NCBI RefSeq assembly: GCF_007655135.1
Contig: NC_045129.1
Span: 23,968,274-24,032,273, forward strand
DNA from: Punica granatum
Taxonomy: Eukaryota; Streptophyta; Magnoliopsida; Myrtales; Lythraceae
DNA: 64,000 nt
Reading direction: 5' to 3'
Part shown: positions 46,519 to 57,658 of the stretch, one piece after another
Layout: every line of letters begins with the position of its first letter
Position numbering within the stretch: the stretch's first letter is position 1
Notes under the pieces: model-generated
Database searches by the model: none
Seen by the model: only the letters and a program-made list of their open reading frames with translations
Told to the model about the DNA's origin: nothing
Translations under genes and position numbers: made by a program

Positions 46519-47610
46519 ATGACGCCTTGGTCGGCCTCCTGCCCGTGCCTCGACAAAGTCCACCAACACACGAGGACCTCACCGACTCGCCACAGAACGC
46601 GAATGGGGTATATTCCGGGACAACATGATCGACCTCATCAACACTAGGTTCGATCACCGAGAGGTCGCTAAGAGATGAAGAACTCGCCGGCCAACCACCT
46701 TAAAGGGAGCTCCCCCAAACCCGTGCCAAGATGCAGAGATGCGGTTAGGAGCTTGCTTGAGCGAACGCCGCCCTGGAGAGATCTAGGAAAGGGCCTCATG
46801 AAGACCCACACATGCACTCTAGGATAGATATCTCCGCAAGGCCCTCGCCTAGACCCGGTGCTTTCCAAGGCGGCGCTCGCTCAAACCCCGAGTGTGGTGG
46901 CAAATTAGCTTAAGGCTCTATTTTACAAAATTTGCATTGTACTTTGAACCTTTCGAGTAAATGTGAACGACAACATTAGCTTTTGAAAACTCACGCATTG
47001 CACGCATCCTATTTATTTACTATTTTACACGAGAATTAACACTACCACACGGTAGACAAAGTTGTGACCGCCTTTGCAGGTGGATCTCTCGTGGTCCTCA
47101 CCCCTCCTCCACGGCGAGACGATCAGTAGCTCAAGGGCCAACCATCCAAGCAACACTAACTCCCCATTAATCCCGCGCAATCGGTTGAGCACACGTCCCT
47201 CTATGCTACAAGTGCTTCCATCAGCATAACTGAGCGTGCCATTTCCGCGTCGTGCGAGCATGCCTCCACCTTCTCCATGCACACACCCTCGGCGCGCTCG
47301 CACGACGCCTACCAGGCTAGTTCAATCCCCTACGCCCTTACGCTGAAATCGAGAATATAGTTTGCTCCTTCATTGTTTTCTTTTCCCATTGTAGGAAATT
47401 CTACACAAGAAGACAGCCTGAATACTGATCGACCACAATTGAGACAACAAACGTCTTCCATCCATCCAGCTCCTTGGGATTTCAACACTAAGTCCCCATC
47501 CCTGCTCCACAAAGCAAGACCGCAAGCAAATCAGCGTCACCGCATCGCAGCGCCTCACGCTAATCCTCAGCATTGACCTTTGCTTTCGCATTTCTTGCAC
47601 TTTCCTTCAA
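46519..47610 (+). other. N1 interior without recognisable gene
   Basis: This lies where ORF1 and the ORF1-gag spacer would be in an autonomous copy. The short frames do not match ORF1 or Gag. The segment near 46900-47010 ('ctattttacaaaatttgc', 'aaaactcacgcattgcacgcatcc') resembles the B spacer near 16820-16900, which suggests coding parts were lost or replaced while flanks stayed. It contains a long imperfect inverted repeat (46757-46884). Confidence 0.6.
46757..46884 (+). repeat. Imperfect inverted repeat in N1 interior
   Basis: TTGAGCGAACGCCGCC (46757-46772) faces GGCGGCGCTCGCTCAA (46869-46884), 15 of 16 pairing. Inside it CTAGGAAAGGGCCT (46783-46796) faces AGGCCCTCGCCTAG (46839-46852). 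Together they can fold into one long hairpin with a loop of about 42 nt. Confidence 0.7.
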
Positions 47611-47614
47611 CCCC

Positions 47615-48470
47615 GCATTTATTGCATCGGGTTTCAACCCCACTTCGGGCCCCAGCCCTGCATCGGGCTCCGGCCCCGCATTTACTGCATCGGGCTCCAG
47701 CCCCGCATCGGGCTTTGGCCCCGCATCGGGCTCCGGCCCCGCATTTACTGCATCGGGCTTCGGCCCCGCATCGGGCTCCAGCACTGCATCGGGCTCCGGC
47801 CCCGCATTTACTGCATCGGGCTTCGGCCCCGCATCGGGCTCCAGCCCTGCATCGGGCTCCGGCCCCGCATTTACTGCATCGGGCTTCGGCCCCGCATCGG
47901 GCTCCGGCCCTGCATCGGGCTCCGGCCTCGCATTTACTGCATCGGGCTTCGGCCCCGCATCGGGCTCCGGCCCTGCATCGGGCTCCGGCCTCGCATTTAC
48001 TGCATCGGGCTTCGGCCCCGCATCGGGCTCCGGCCCTGCATCGGGCTCCGGCCTCGCATTTACTGCATCGGGCTTCGGCCCCGCATCGGGCTCCGGCCCT
48101 GCATCGGGCTCCGGCCTCGCATTTACTGCATCGGGCTTTGGCCCCGCATCGGGCTCCGGCCCTGCATCGGGCTCCGGCCTCGCATTTATTGCATTGGGCT
48201 TTGGCCCCGCATCGGGCTCCGGCCCGGCATTTACTGCATTGGGCTCCGACCCTGCATCAGGCTCCGGCCCCGCATTTACTGCATTAGGCTTCGACCATAC
48301 ATCGGCCTCCGGCCCTGCATTTACTTTTGGGTTTCGGCCCTGCAGCGGGCTCCGGCCCCATTTTTGGGCTTCGGCCCTGCATCGGGCCTCGATCTTGCAT
48401 TTACTGCTTTCGGGCCTTGGTCCTACATTTACTGCTTTCGGGCCCCGGCCCAGTATTTACTGCTTTCAGG
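47615..48470 (+). repeat. Tandem array T1 in N1: 18-bp units in 63-bp higher-order repeats
   Basis: The monomer is GCATCGGGCTCCGGCCCC and variants. Between about 47870 and 48190 three monomers plus GCATTTACT form a 63-bp unit repeated about five times almost without change. Each monomer contains GGGC-TTCG-GCCC or GGGC-TCCG-GCCC, an RNA hairpin with a UNCG tetraloop. Because 63 and 18 are multiples of three, the array stays open and yields a 331-residue Ala/Ser/Gly frame (47573-48568). It is not supported as a gene. Confidence 0.9.
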
Positions 48471-49740
48471 TTTTGACACCTCGCATCTACAGCTTTCAGG
48501 CTCAACTAAAATCCAAAATCGACTTGGATTCAAATTCATCCAAGCGATACTCCGAGGAGCAAGTCTAATCCTTCAACTGCAAAGATCACAAGCGACAGCT
48601 CCGATGAACATAACATGGCCCTGCCCACCCGCCGCGAAAGTCACTAGCACGGTCACATCTCCGACCGGAGAATGATCCCTGCCCACCCTCCACTGTGGCC
48701 AACAACCAGCCACTGGGGCAACATGCACTATTCCCTAAACTCTCTTTTACATTTATATGCATTCCCAAACAAGCTCCAGGCATGAACGAACCCTTCACGG
48801 GCGCACTATGACAGCCCCGAAGATGTCCTGTTGGTTCTGTCGGAATTGTTCGATTCGTTTGTCCTCATGGGATCCTGCTTCTCGAGCCTTCCCTAGGACG
48901 GCTGTGCATGCCAACCAGCAATTGGGGAAAGTATGCCTATACGGCTCACGATCACAGTCTGACCACCCCAGGGTGGTGATGATTAGACTCCCGGAATTGA
49001 GTGTCCCCCACGCGCGGCACCCACGGGTCGCGCGCTGGATGAGGGAATCTCCCATGGGTCCACCTTACATTTCTTACCACACATTCCACAGCATAATCGC
49101 CTAATGCATCATCCTCTTTGTCATCCTTCACAGGGACACGCCAGTCGCGGGCGAAGAGCGATGCGCGGGTTCACACCTCCCCGAGAACTCCAATCGGGTC
49201 TTTCTTCCTATGCTTTAGTAGGGAAGGGCCCGACAAGGAGGTACCCCCTATGAAGCCGACGACGGAAGCATCCGAACGAGCTGCATGCCTTCAGCGCAAC
49301 CGTCTCAATCGACAAACAAACATGCCTATCGGTTTCGAGAGCACACATTTCCGGCGTACAACTGATGTTGGAACCACAAGCACGATCGGGGACGATGGTT
49401 GTACAAGACGCCCGACACAAATCACAAAGACCGGGGCATCCCCGTCCAACATTCACGCGGAGGCAACCTTGGTCACCCACACTCCTGGGACAATTTTGTT
49501 TTTGTTTTAGACAATAGGGGAAAGGACTTGTAAAGTTTGCAAGGACAAAAGACGCGAAATTCGGCTTTTGAGTGCACAAGCATCAGACTTCCTCGCAAAA
49601 TTGGGCTAGGACAACAAAGTACATCAAGTCTCCATGGGGCGAAGCAAACAAAAGCAGCCTCGATGATGCAAAGTCGAGGAGTTTCAAACAAGTACAAGGG
49701 GCACAATACAGACCCCAGCTGCGAGGAAAAAAAAAACAGA
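48471..49740 (+). other. N1 interior, no recognised feature
   Basis: About 1.3 kb with only short frames on either strand and no family signature. A run of ten adenines occurs near 49730. Nothing further can be supported. Confidence 0.6.
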
Positions 49741-49742
49741 GC

Positions 49743-49807
49743 GAAAAGAAGCGGGATAAACCCGCCAATGAAGAGAGAGAGAAAAGAAGCGGGAAAAACC
49801 CGCCAAT
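49743..49807 (+). repeat. Direct repeat of a small hairpin in N1
   Basis: Two copies of a 27-bp unit, each containing GCGGG-ATAAA-CCCGC (49751-49765) or GCGGG-AAAAA-CCCGC (49789-49803), preceded by GAAAAGAA and followed by CAAT. Each forms a 5-bp stem with an A-rich loop. Confidence 0.75.
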
Positions 49808-49997
49808 AAAAAATGGGGCAATGCCGAGGTTCACCAAAAGCACCGGCACCCCCAATCCAAAAGAAATGAATGAATCCCGACAAAAAGGGAAGCAGCAGTC
49901 GCAACTCCTCGACGGAGACAGAACGTAACGCACTCGGAGGTCGAATTATTCGAAACCTTCGCCCTTGCAAACTCGAGAGACAAAAGAATCGAGCCTG

Positions 49998-50212
49998 CTA
50001 GGTTGAAAACCCCATGGGGCGATCTAGGCAAAAGTTAGGGCAAAAGAGAGGCATGACTGAAAATCCCGAGGCGGGCGGTCGTGGCAAAAGGAGAGTTCAT
50101 CCCCTTTAGGTTGAGAGGTACGGTCCCGAGGCGGGTGACCGTAGCAAAAGGAGAGTAAAATGAGAGATAAACAAAATAGTCCCCTGGGCCTTCGCACACT
50201 GCGCGGACCAGG
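49998..50212 (+). repeat. Alternating hairpin array of N1 (types I, II, II, I)
   Basis: Stems: CTAGGT/ATCTAG (49998-50003 with 50022-50027), CATGACT/GGTCGTG (50052-50058 with 50077-50083), TACGGTC/GACCGTA (50119-50125 with 50137-50143) and CCTGG/CCAGG (50183-50187 with 50208-50212). The first three are followed by GCAAAAG. The array matches those after A and N0 pol, so N1 keeps the 3' noncoding region of an autonomous relative although its genes are gone. Confidence 0.8.
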
Positions 50213-51520
50213 GATCCCCAAGGGAAATGGCCAGGTTATCTACTCCAACACGATCCCCGATCGGCTCTCCTACCAATCTCAACCGTCCAAGGCGGATTCT
50301 TCTTCAAGCACAGCGGGCGACCAAGCACGCAATCCAAACAGTTCAAGACAGCCAACACCAACCGAAGGGCGGAAGAGAAGGGGGTACATCTCACTGCAGA
50401 CGTGAACCCGTGTATCCTTTTAGCCTAGGGCAACGTGCTCCCCAAGCTTTCTCTTTTTCCTTTGTCATTCACATAACTCTAACGGGTCACGGCCACCCTT
50501 CAATCGGCTACCGCAAAGCCAAAATCCTAGACATTTCTTTCTGGGAGTCTAGTCATAACACTCTGGAAATGACTAGACCGAGGTCTGACCAAATTTGAAC
50601 AAAATTCCGCATGCGGGTTACAAATGCAGCCGCCCTACGGTACCCTGATGAGAAGGGTCCTAAGTTCACGGGCGCGTCGAACAACCAATAGAGCCACTTG
50701 GGCACCTTTGAGAACGTCTCGATATGCCCATGTAAGGCCAACAGGAGCCCCGGAGGCCTTGCATCGAGGCCTCTGAAAGCGGGATCCCGTTCGCATCGCT
50801 AAAACAAAAACTTTTTACGGGTCGCTCAGGCGACCCGAAACTGAAGAGCGTGCGTCTCAAAGACATCTTTTTATCCGCGCTTACACGTTGTTAATAACCC
50901 CCATGACTTACTAATGATGTCAGGATCACAAGTACAACAAACGCGGGAACTACGGCAGACTCTGATTCCTGACTCCTCGGGATACGTAGGCACTCTACCC
51001 CAGAGTCCGAGTCCCTTATCGCACGACCGGGCATCCCTAGCGAACTACAATCGCCACTGTGACAGAGCTGACATCCGGCAAAGCAACGACTAACCGCCCC
51101 AGCAGCAAAGCCGGCTTCCGGCAGATCAAACACACCGCCACCCCAAGGGCAAAGTATCGACGAAGCAACTTTATCGCAGCAACAACACCAATCTACAGCA
51201 GATCAACACCTTTGGGACAGCATCAGCCCTGTACACTTGGCGCGCACCACTGTCCACATGGCTAACGAAGAGTTATGCTCTTCTCTGCAGATACGCATGG
51301 AACCCCAAGGGGCATCTCCTTCTTGACGAATGCACGATTGGCTTGCGCGACAGATCAGGGTTTTGAACCAAACGGAAGGCATGACAAAGAATCCTCTTGG
51401 CCCTAGTTCGAGGGAACGACAACTAACAAGCTCGACTAGGGGCGGGACAATCTGCCTCTGCCAACACCTCCGGCACATCACCTAACGCGGATCCCCGCCT
51501 CTACTCCCCCTTGCATATCG
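50213..51520 (+). other. N1 interior, no recognised gene
   Basis: About 1.3 kb. 'ctcgggatacgtaggcactc' at about 50977-50996 resembles a block common between integrase and 3' LTR in Ogre-type elements (recall only). There are no supported frames; the 123-residue frame at 50227-50598 has no family features. Confidence 0.55.
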
Positions 51521-52476
51521 TTCACTTTACTGCTTTCCACGGGCTTCGGCCTAGTAACTTTACTGCTTTCCACGGGCTTCGGCCTAGTAACTTTATTGCT
51601 TTCCGGACTTCGCGTCCACTTTACTGCTTTCCACGGGCTTCGGCCTAGTAACTTTATTGCTTTCCGGACTTCGCGTCCACTTTACTGCTTTCCACGGGCT
51701 TCGGCCTAGTAACTTTACTGCTTTCCACGGGCTTCGGCCTAGTAACTTTATTGCTTTCCGGACTCCGCGTCCACTTTACTGCTTTCCACGGGTTTCGGCC
51801 TAGTAACTTTACTGCTTTCCACGGGCTTCGGCTTAGTAGCGTCCATGGACTTCGCGTCCACTTTACTGCTTTCCACGGGCTTCGGCCTAGTAACTTTACT
51901 GCTTTCCGGACTTCGCGTCCATGGACTTCGCGTCCACTTTACTGCTTTCCACGGGCTTCGGCCTAGTAACTTTGTTGCTTTCCGGACTTCGCGTCCATGG
52001 ACTTCGCGTCCACTTTACTGCTTTCCACGGGCTTCGGCCTAGTAACTTTACTGCTTTTCGGACTTCGCGTCCATGGACTTCGCGTCCACTTTACTGCTTT
52101 CCACGGGCTTCGGCCTAGTAACTTTACTGCTTTCCACGGGCTTCGGCCTAGTAACTTTATTGCTTTCCGGACTTCGCGTCCATGGACTACGCGTCCACTT
52201 TACTGCTTTCCACGGGCTTCGGCCTAGTAACTTTATTGCTTTCCGGACTTCGCGTCCACTTTACTGCTTTCCACGGGCTTCGGCCTAGTAACTTTACTGC
52301 TTTCCACGGGCTTCGGCCTAGTAACTTTATTGCTTTTCGGACTTCGCGTCCACTTTACTGCTTTCCACGGGCTTCAGCCTAGTAACTTTGTTGCTTTCCA
52401 GACTTCGCGTCCACTTTACTGTTTTCCACGGGCTTCGGCCTAGTAACTTTACTGCTTTCCACGGGCCTTGGCCCTG
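51521..52476 (+). repeat. Tandem array T2 in N1: 33-bp and 28-bp units
   Basis: A 33-bp unit with core CCACGGGCTTCGGCCTAG and a 28-bp unit with core GGACTTCGCGTCC alternate in 61-bp blocks, some enlarged by 15 bp where the second core is doubled. There are roughly two dozen units. Each core is a short inverted repeat; the first contains a cUUCGg tetraloop. Overlapping frames of 65-76 residues repeat the same peptide and are artefacts. T1 shares the TTTACTGC and GGGCTTCGGCC words, so the two arrays have a common source. Confidence 0.9.
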
Positions 52477-52668
52477 CACATGCTGTCATGCGGGCTTAGA
52501 CCCCTCACTTGCATTTCATAATGTTCGCTTCTTAATCAGGTGGTTACCCTACGACAGGTTCAGGCATCTTTGCACATCCCCCCTGAGTATCCAACACGAG
52601 GGAACAAACTATCACAGAGAGCGACGACAGAAGTGGTCGCCGAGGCCAAAAGGGCTGCCTCTCATGAT

Positions 52669-52715
52669 CTTTGGTTACATCCTCTAACCGAGCATGTAAC
52701 CAAAGAGGGGCAAGC
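52669..52715 (+). promoter_or_regulatory. Polypurine tract with perfect upstream hairpin, N1
   Basis: AAAGAGGGGCAAGC (52702-52715) abuts the 3' LTR. CTTTGGTTACAT (52669-52680) and ATGTAACCAAAG (52694-52705) form a perfect 12-bp stem with a 13-nt loop, overlapping the first four bases of the tract. Element A has the same structure with one mismatch. Confidence 0.85.
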
Positions 52716-55700
52716 TGTCAGCACCCCATTTTGGCCCACCGGCTTCCCACACGAGGATTCCCGACTGAAGCCCGGGACACTATTCATCGCCCGGTATTCA
52801 GGGGCCAATATGCGGGCACGGAGTCATAAACGATGGGAGAAAAGCTAGTCCACTGAGAAAGACGGAAGAGAGCGGTCGGAAGAACGAACGAACAAGGAAT
52901 CCCTGAAACGACGGGGCTGGCACTGTGGCACTATTCATCATCGAGTCACCGAAGCACCGAAAGGTGCCCAATATGGGACTCCAAAAATCCCTCTCAGTGC
53001 CAAAGTGACCAACGACACGTCCGGACGCATTTCCGGGGCAAGCCACATGAGCCGGGACACCCTGATCTCTCACGGACGCCTTTTCTAACAAAGCTCCCGG
53101 GGCCCGCTCCACTGACAAGCAGACGGCCCCCCCAAAACAGGTCTACAGGCACCCAGGGACCACCAAGGTTGAGGAGCAAGCTTCAGATGACCTTCCGGAA
53201 CTCGACTCGGTTTCCCGAGGGACGTTTCAGTGGTCATGAACGTCTCCCGGCGAGCCTTCGGGGCATTTCCACGGAAAACAGAGATCGCAATGATTTCCGA
53301 GCACCTCACAATGATCCCCGAGCACCTCAAGACATTCAGGGCACACTGAGAAAACCCCGGTCAAAGTCCCTAGGTCTTCCCGGGCCAACGGTCCTCGACC
53401 GAGGACAACGAGCCAACAATCACTCACGGGGCAATAGGATCGCCAAAACAAATGCAAGGATGCACAAAGGTCAATCGGGGGTCGAGGGGCACTAAACTCC
53501 ACTCCGAATGTCCAAACGAGGCAAAACCGACTCTCGAGGCGTCGAGTCGCCCGAACGTTCGTCCACACGACGCATGGCGATATTGGGCTCATTCAAATCC
53601 TCGTAGTTCAAGCATTCCAAATCTTCAAATTAATTGGACATCGGAGGTCGGATGCAAGCTCAATCGGGTCTTAAGCATTTTCGGCTTTCTTCCTAATCAA
53701 GTGGGACCCTTGAGCTAGCCGAGCCGAGCCGAGCCGAGCCGAGCCGCGAGCCATGGCTCTCCTCTAAAGACAAGCCAAATGAGCCTCCACCACACATTTT
53801 CAAAATATCTTCTTACACCCATCACTTCCCTTCTCCCATCCATCACCTCCCATCCACTTTCCCCTAACTTCCCCTACACTCAACATGACAACTTCTCCAC
53901 CCTAATCTTCCCTCCAAAAATTCAGATCCCCTAAGCACCACTTAATTGCACTTAACTCCACTTAATCTTGTCATTTAGTCTTCCTTTATAAGCCCATTGC
54001 ATCATTAACTTAAACACAACTCCTCTTGCACTCCCTCTCTAGCATTTCTCACTCAAACAAATGCTCTCAACCTCCCAAGAACTTCAGCAAAATCGCAGCA
54101 AGCAAGAACCACCCAAAAACCAAGCAAAACACTCAAGACTTAAGTCGGAATCCATCCCGACTTAAATCCAAACTTCACCAAACTTCATATCCTACATGTT
54201 TTCGACCCCCTCTATCCATTGCCGAGCTTAGATTTCAAGTTTGAAGCCTCTAAGTTAGAGAATCAGCTCAGTACAGAACCGAGCACAGTTTTGGCCCAGC
54301 CGGGTCAAAACTTCCAACCCTGTTTGCTCACCTTCTCGAGTCGGTCTGAACTTTCAAAACCCATCAAACACCTCCGGGGGTTCGTTAGGAGTCGGGAGCC
54401 ACCGACCTTGCTCAAATATTCCATCGGAATCCACCGTTATGAATTCCGACCCGAAAACTGCTCAGTCGGGCCGGCGTTTCTGACTGTCTGTTCGGTTTTC
54501 TTGCCGATCGGGTCGATCCGTGACCCTTTTCGATGAACGACCACTTCTACCACCTTCAGGGGTCAGTTAGGAGTCAGGAGACGTTGGCCTTGCTCAAAAC
54601 TTCCATCGGAATCCATCGTTATGAATTCCGACCCGAAAACTGCCCAGTCGGGCCAGTTTCCAGACGTGCTCTGTTTTGGGTGATTTTTGCAGGACTGTAC
54701 GGGTCGACCCGACAACTCTGGGAACAAACGACCACCACGGTCACCTAGAGGATTCCATTGGCTATCCAAGGCCGCTGACCTTGCCTCAAAATTCCATCGG
54801 GAACCTCCGTGGCGACGTCCGACCCGACTTGTGCCAGTCGGGTCTGTCCACCCTTCCATTCGGGTCTGTTTGGTGCCATTCGGGTCTGTTCAACGGAAAA
54901 CAGCCCAAACCCGACCCATCAACGGTCCAACCCGACTCTTGAAGGTACCATCCCGCATCTCGGGACTAGGTATGACCATTCCCGACTTAGAGGAGCTAGG
55001 ACTTTTACATTATTGTTGTGTTTATGGAGTTTTGAGGGGTTTTAAGCATGATTTTAATTCCGAACTTTAATATTATGCAATTTCCTTATTACACCATGCA
55101 TGTTTATCATCGTTTAACTTGCTAGCATGTCGGGAAATATTTAAATCGAAGTCGAGGAAACTATCCCGACCCGGAAATGCCGAGATCATTCGGGTTAACC
55201 TCTCCATGAGGTAACCTAGAGCTTTCTTGACCTTTTTGGGTCAAGACCGGATTCCTTTGCCCCGATTTAAATTGTTTCCTGAGTTTTATCGTTTTTCTCA
55301 CATCCATGAAGTCGGTATTGTTTTATCGATTCCTTTAATAATATGTTTGTGCATGTTTGCATGTTTGAATGTGTTATTTAAATCATGATAATACCGACTT
55401 TCGTTTAATCGTGTTATTTAACATGTTTGATGTTTGAGCATGCGAGAAACGATTCAAAACAAGACGGGGAAAACTCGTGAAACCAAATACAAGCCATGAG
55501 ACCTCTCGGCTTTATCCAAGGAGAATAGGCCGAGAGTCTCATGGAGTTATTCGGGTTCCATGAGGCTTCCTCTTCCCGTTTTAAATCCGTTCTCGGATTT
55601 CGTGTAATTTGCAAGTTCAATTACATCGAGAATTTCACATGAAATGTCTTTCCAAACCAAAATATGCATGGATTCACAATTCGGAGACCCTTTCGGGCCA

Positions 55701-57658
55701 ATTAGGACCAAAGGGTGTTTCGGCCATCGTTGGCCGAATCTTCCTCTGTCTTTCTTGACCCGTCTTGGTCGCCGAGTCAAGAATCGTTTTTACAATTAAT
55801 GCATTCGGCACAACCCTTAAGCATTAATTCCACAAACGGGTTAATCGGGATGCTCATATGATTAAACCCACTTCACACTGATAAGGTTTACACGAATTGG
55901 CCATTAACTAATAACTCGCGTCGATGAGTTGTCAAATGACGTTGGTGCCCGTTTCAAACTTATCAATTTCAAAACCCGAAACGCGCGGTCCGATGTAGCA
56001 TGGATGTCTGAAAAGGGTTTCTGTGTCTCAACTTGAATGTTTACCTGATTCCAGGTAGCTCAGGTCAGGAAACAGAAGATCTTTCTAGATCACTTCCGGG
56101 CAGATCGATCGGTTCTTTGGCTTTTTCGGGGTTCTTGCACAACCCTGGACGACCCAGGGAATTGGTCGACACCGGCTACAGGCCGAGGTGGCCCGCACTG
56201 CGATGTTTCCCCTTTTCTGAAAACAATTTTCAAATAAAGGGCAAAATCGTCTTTTCACAATTCAGCGACACTCTTAGGGTTAGCATGACAGAAACACTAC
56301 AGTATGGGACAAGAACGGGCTACCTGTTCAGGTGCAGGTTCATCTGCATAGCCCTTTCTTATCTAACTGATGAGTTTCTGTCATCCTAACATAGACTCGG
56401 GTAACTAGAACGGTTATCTCTGTCAGAAAACATGCAAAATGCTGATTAACCTTTCACTCGACTTAACCAAATACTAGATAATGGTTAGGAGGAATTCTAG
56501 ATTCCAAATCTAGAGTCGAAACATGAGTTTGGCTAATTCAGTGGAAATTCAGTGTCACAATACAGAACAACTGTAAAAGCAATCCACACACATGAGATTT
56601 GACTCTCTTTGTCAAGTTCTCAAAACAAAGCCGAATGCCAAAACATTGGCACGTGCTTGTTTGTCTAGGGTAGGATTTGCATGCCAAAATACCCCGGATT
56701 AACAACTTGTTAAAACACGTACACTCGATAATAACAAACACCTTGTCTGTTATTTACATGTTGCGTGTTATCTTTCCGCAGCTGTTTGCCATGCGGGTCG
56801 AGCCTGATCCCTAGGCCGAATAATATTAGGGTTCAACGCCCTAATCATCGAGCATAGGGTTCAACGCCCTAATCAACACTCACAGGGTCCAACGCCCTAT
56901 TCAGTGAGAGCGTCCATTGAATTTCAGTTCTTCGGTCTTTTTCCCTAAACTCACGGCGAGTTAGAGTGGAATAATAACCGAACGCGAAACGACTGGAATT
57001 CGACCCTTTTTGTAATTTGTATTTATTGTTTTCGAGAGCATTGTAAGGACTTTTATTTTGTACATTTGTTCTGTGAGAATTCCAGTCGGTGAGCGAACGG
57101 TCTGAGAGTCGAATTAATCGAATCGGTCTAATGCTTGCCCATACACAAGTAAATCCAAGATCTCGCGGTTTTGGTTCACGCGGGGATTCAACCTCCATAG
57201 TTCGATGAACTGTAACGCAAGATTGTGAACCAACTCCCCGACATACGGGTTTACTTCTCTCTCGGCTTCTCAACCGACATCGTTTAATTCACCGAATCTT
57301 CGGTGTCAAAACGTGCGAGCCGAGTGCAGCTTAATTCATGCGGTAAATCATAAAACATGCAAGCCTCGCAAACCATAGTACCGAAAGGGCGTGCGGATTA
57401 TAGGCCCGCACGTAACATGAACCCCCAAACACGGATTTTCCGGTTCCGCACAGATCATTGCCTTAGCATTTAGGTGTACCCCGTACCCCTAGACCCGGGC
57501 GACTCAACGGCCCTCGACCTACTGGTCGTAAACAGTAAGTGGCGACTCCTTCTCACACGTGTCCGTCGCGCATCCCCACGGGAAGGTGGACATTCCCAAG
57601 CCTCGCGATCCAAAAGCGCGCATGCGTGCCCTGACGAGATCAAATTCGGGTACGCACA
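52716..57658 (+). repeat. 3' LTR of N1 (4943 bp)
   Basis: Nearly identical by eye to 35944-40836, apart from 71 bp absent from the 5' copy (about 54188-54258 here), GAGCC copy number and scattered substitutions. It ends GGGTACGCACA at 57658 followed by the right GAGAG. Confidence 0.94.

Larger units (their letters stand above)
35944..57658 (+). mobile_element. N1: complete non-autonomous LTR retrotransposon (LARD-like) in N0
   Basis: It has paired LTRs (35944-40836 and 52716-57658), the duplication GAGAG on both sides (35939-35943 and 57659-57663), a tRNA-Arg primer site and a polypurine tract. The span is 21.7 kb, including solo LTR N2; without N2 it is about 16.6 kb. Its interior has leader, tandem arrays and hairpins but no recognisable Gag, protease, RT or integrase. 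With matching signals but no enzymes it is best called a large retrotransposon derivative, probably mobilised by an Ogre-like relative. Its LTRs look nearly identical by eye, so it is a young insertion. Confidence 0.92.

Noticed and set aside
47573..48568. A 331-residue Ala/Ser/Gly repeat protein
   Set aside because: The repeat units are multiples of three, so an open frame is expected by chance. There is no family signature, and overlapping frames are equally open.
49998..50212. A CRISPR-like array
   Set aside because: The regular hairpins have no constant repeat with unique spacers, and the DNA is from a plant with eukaryotic retroelements.
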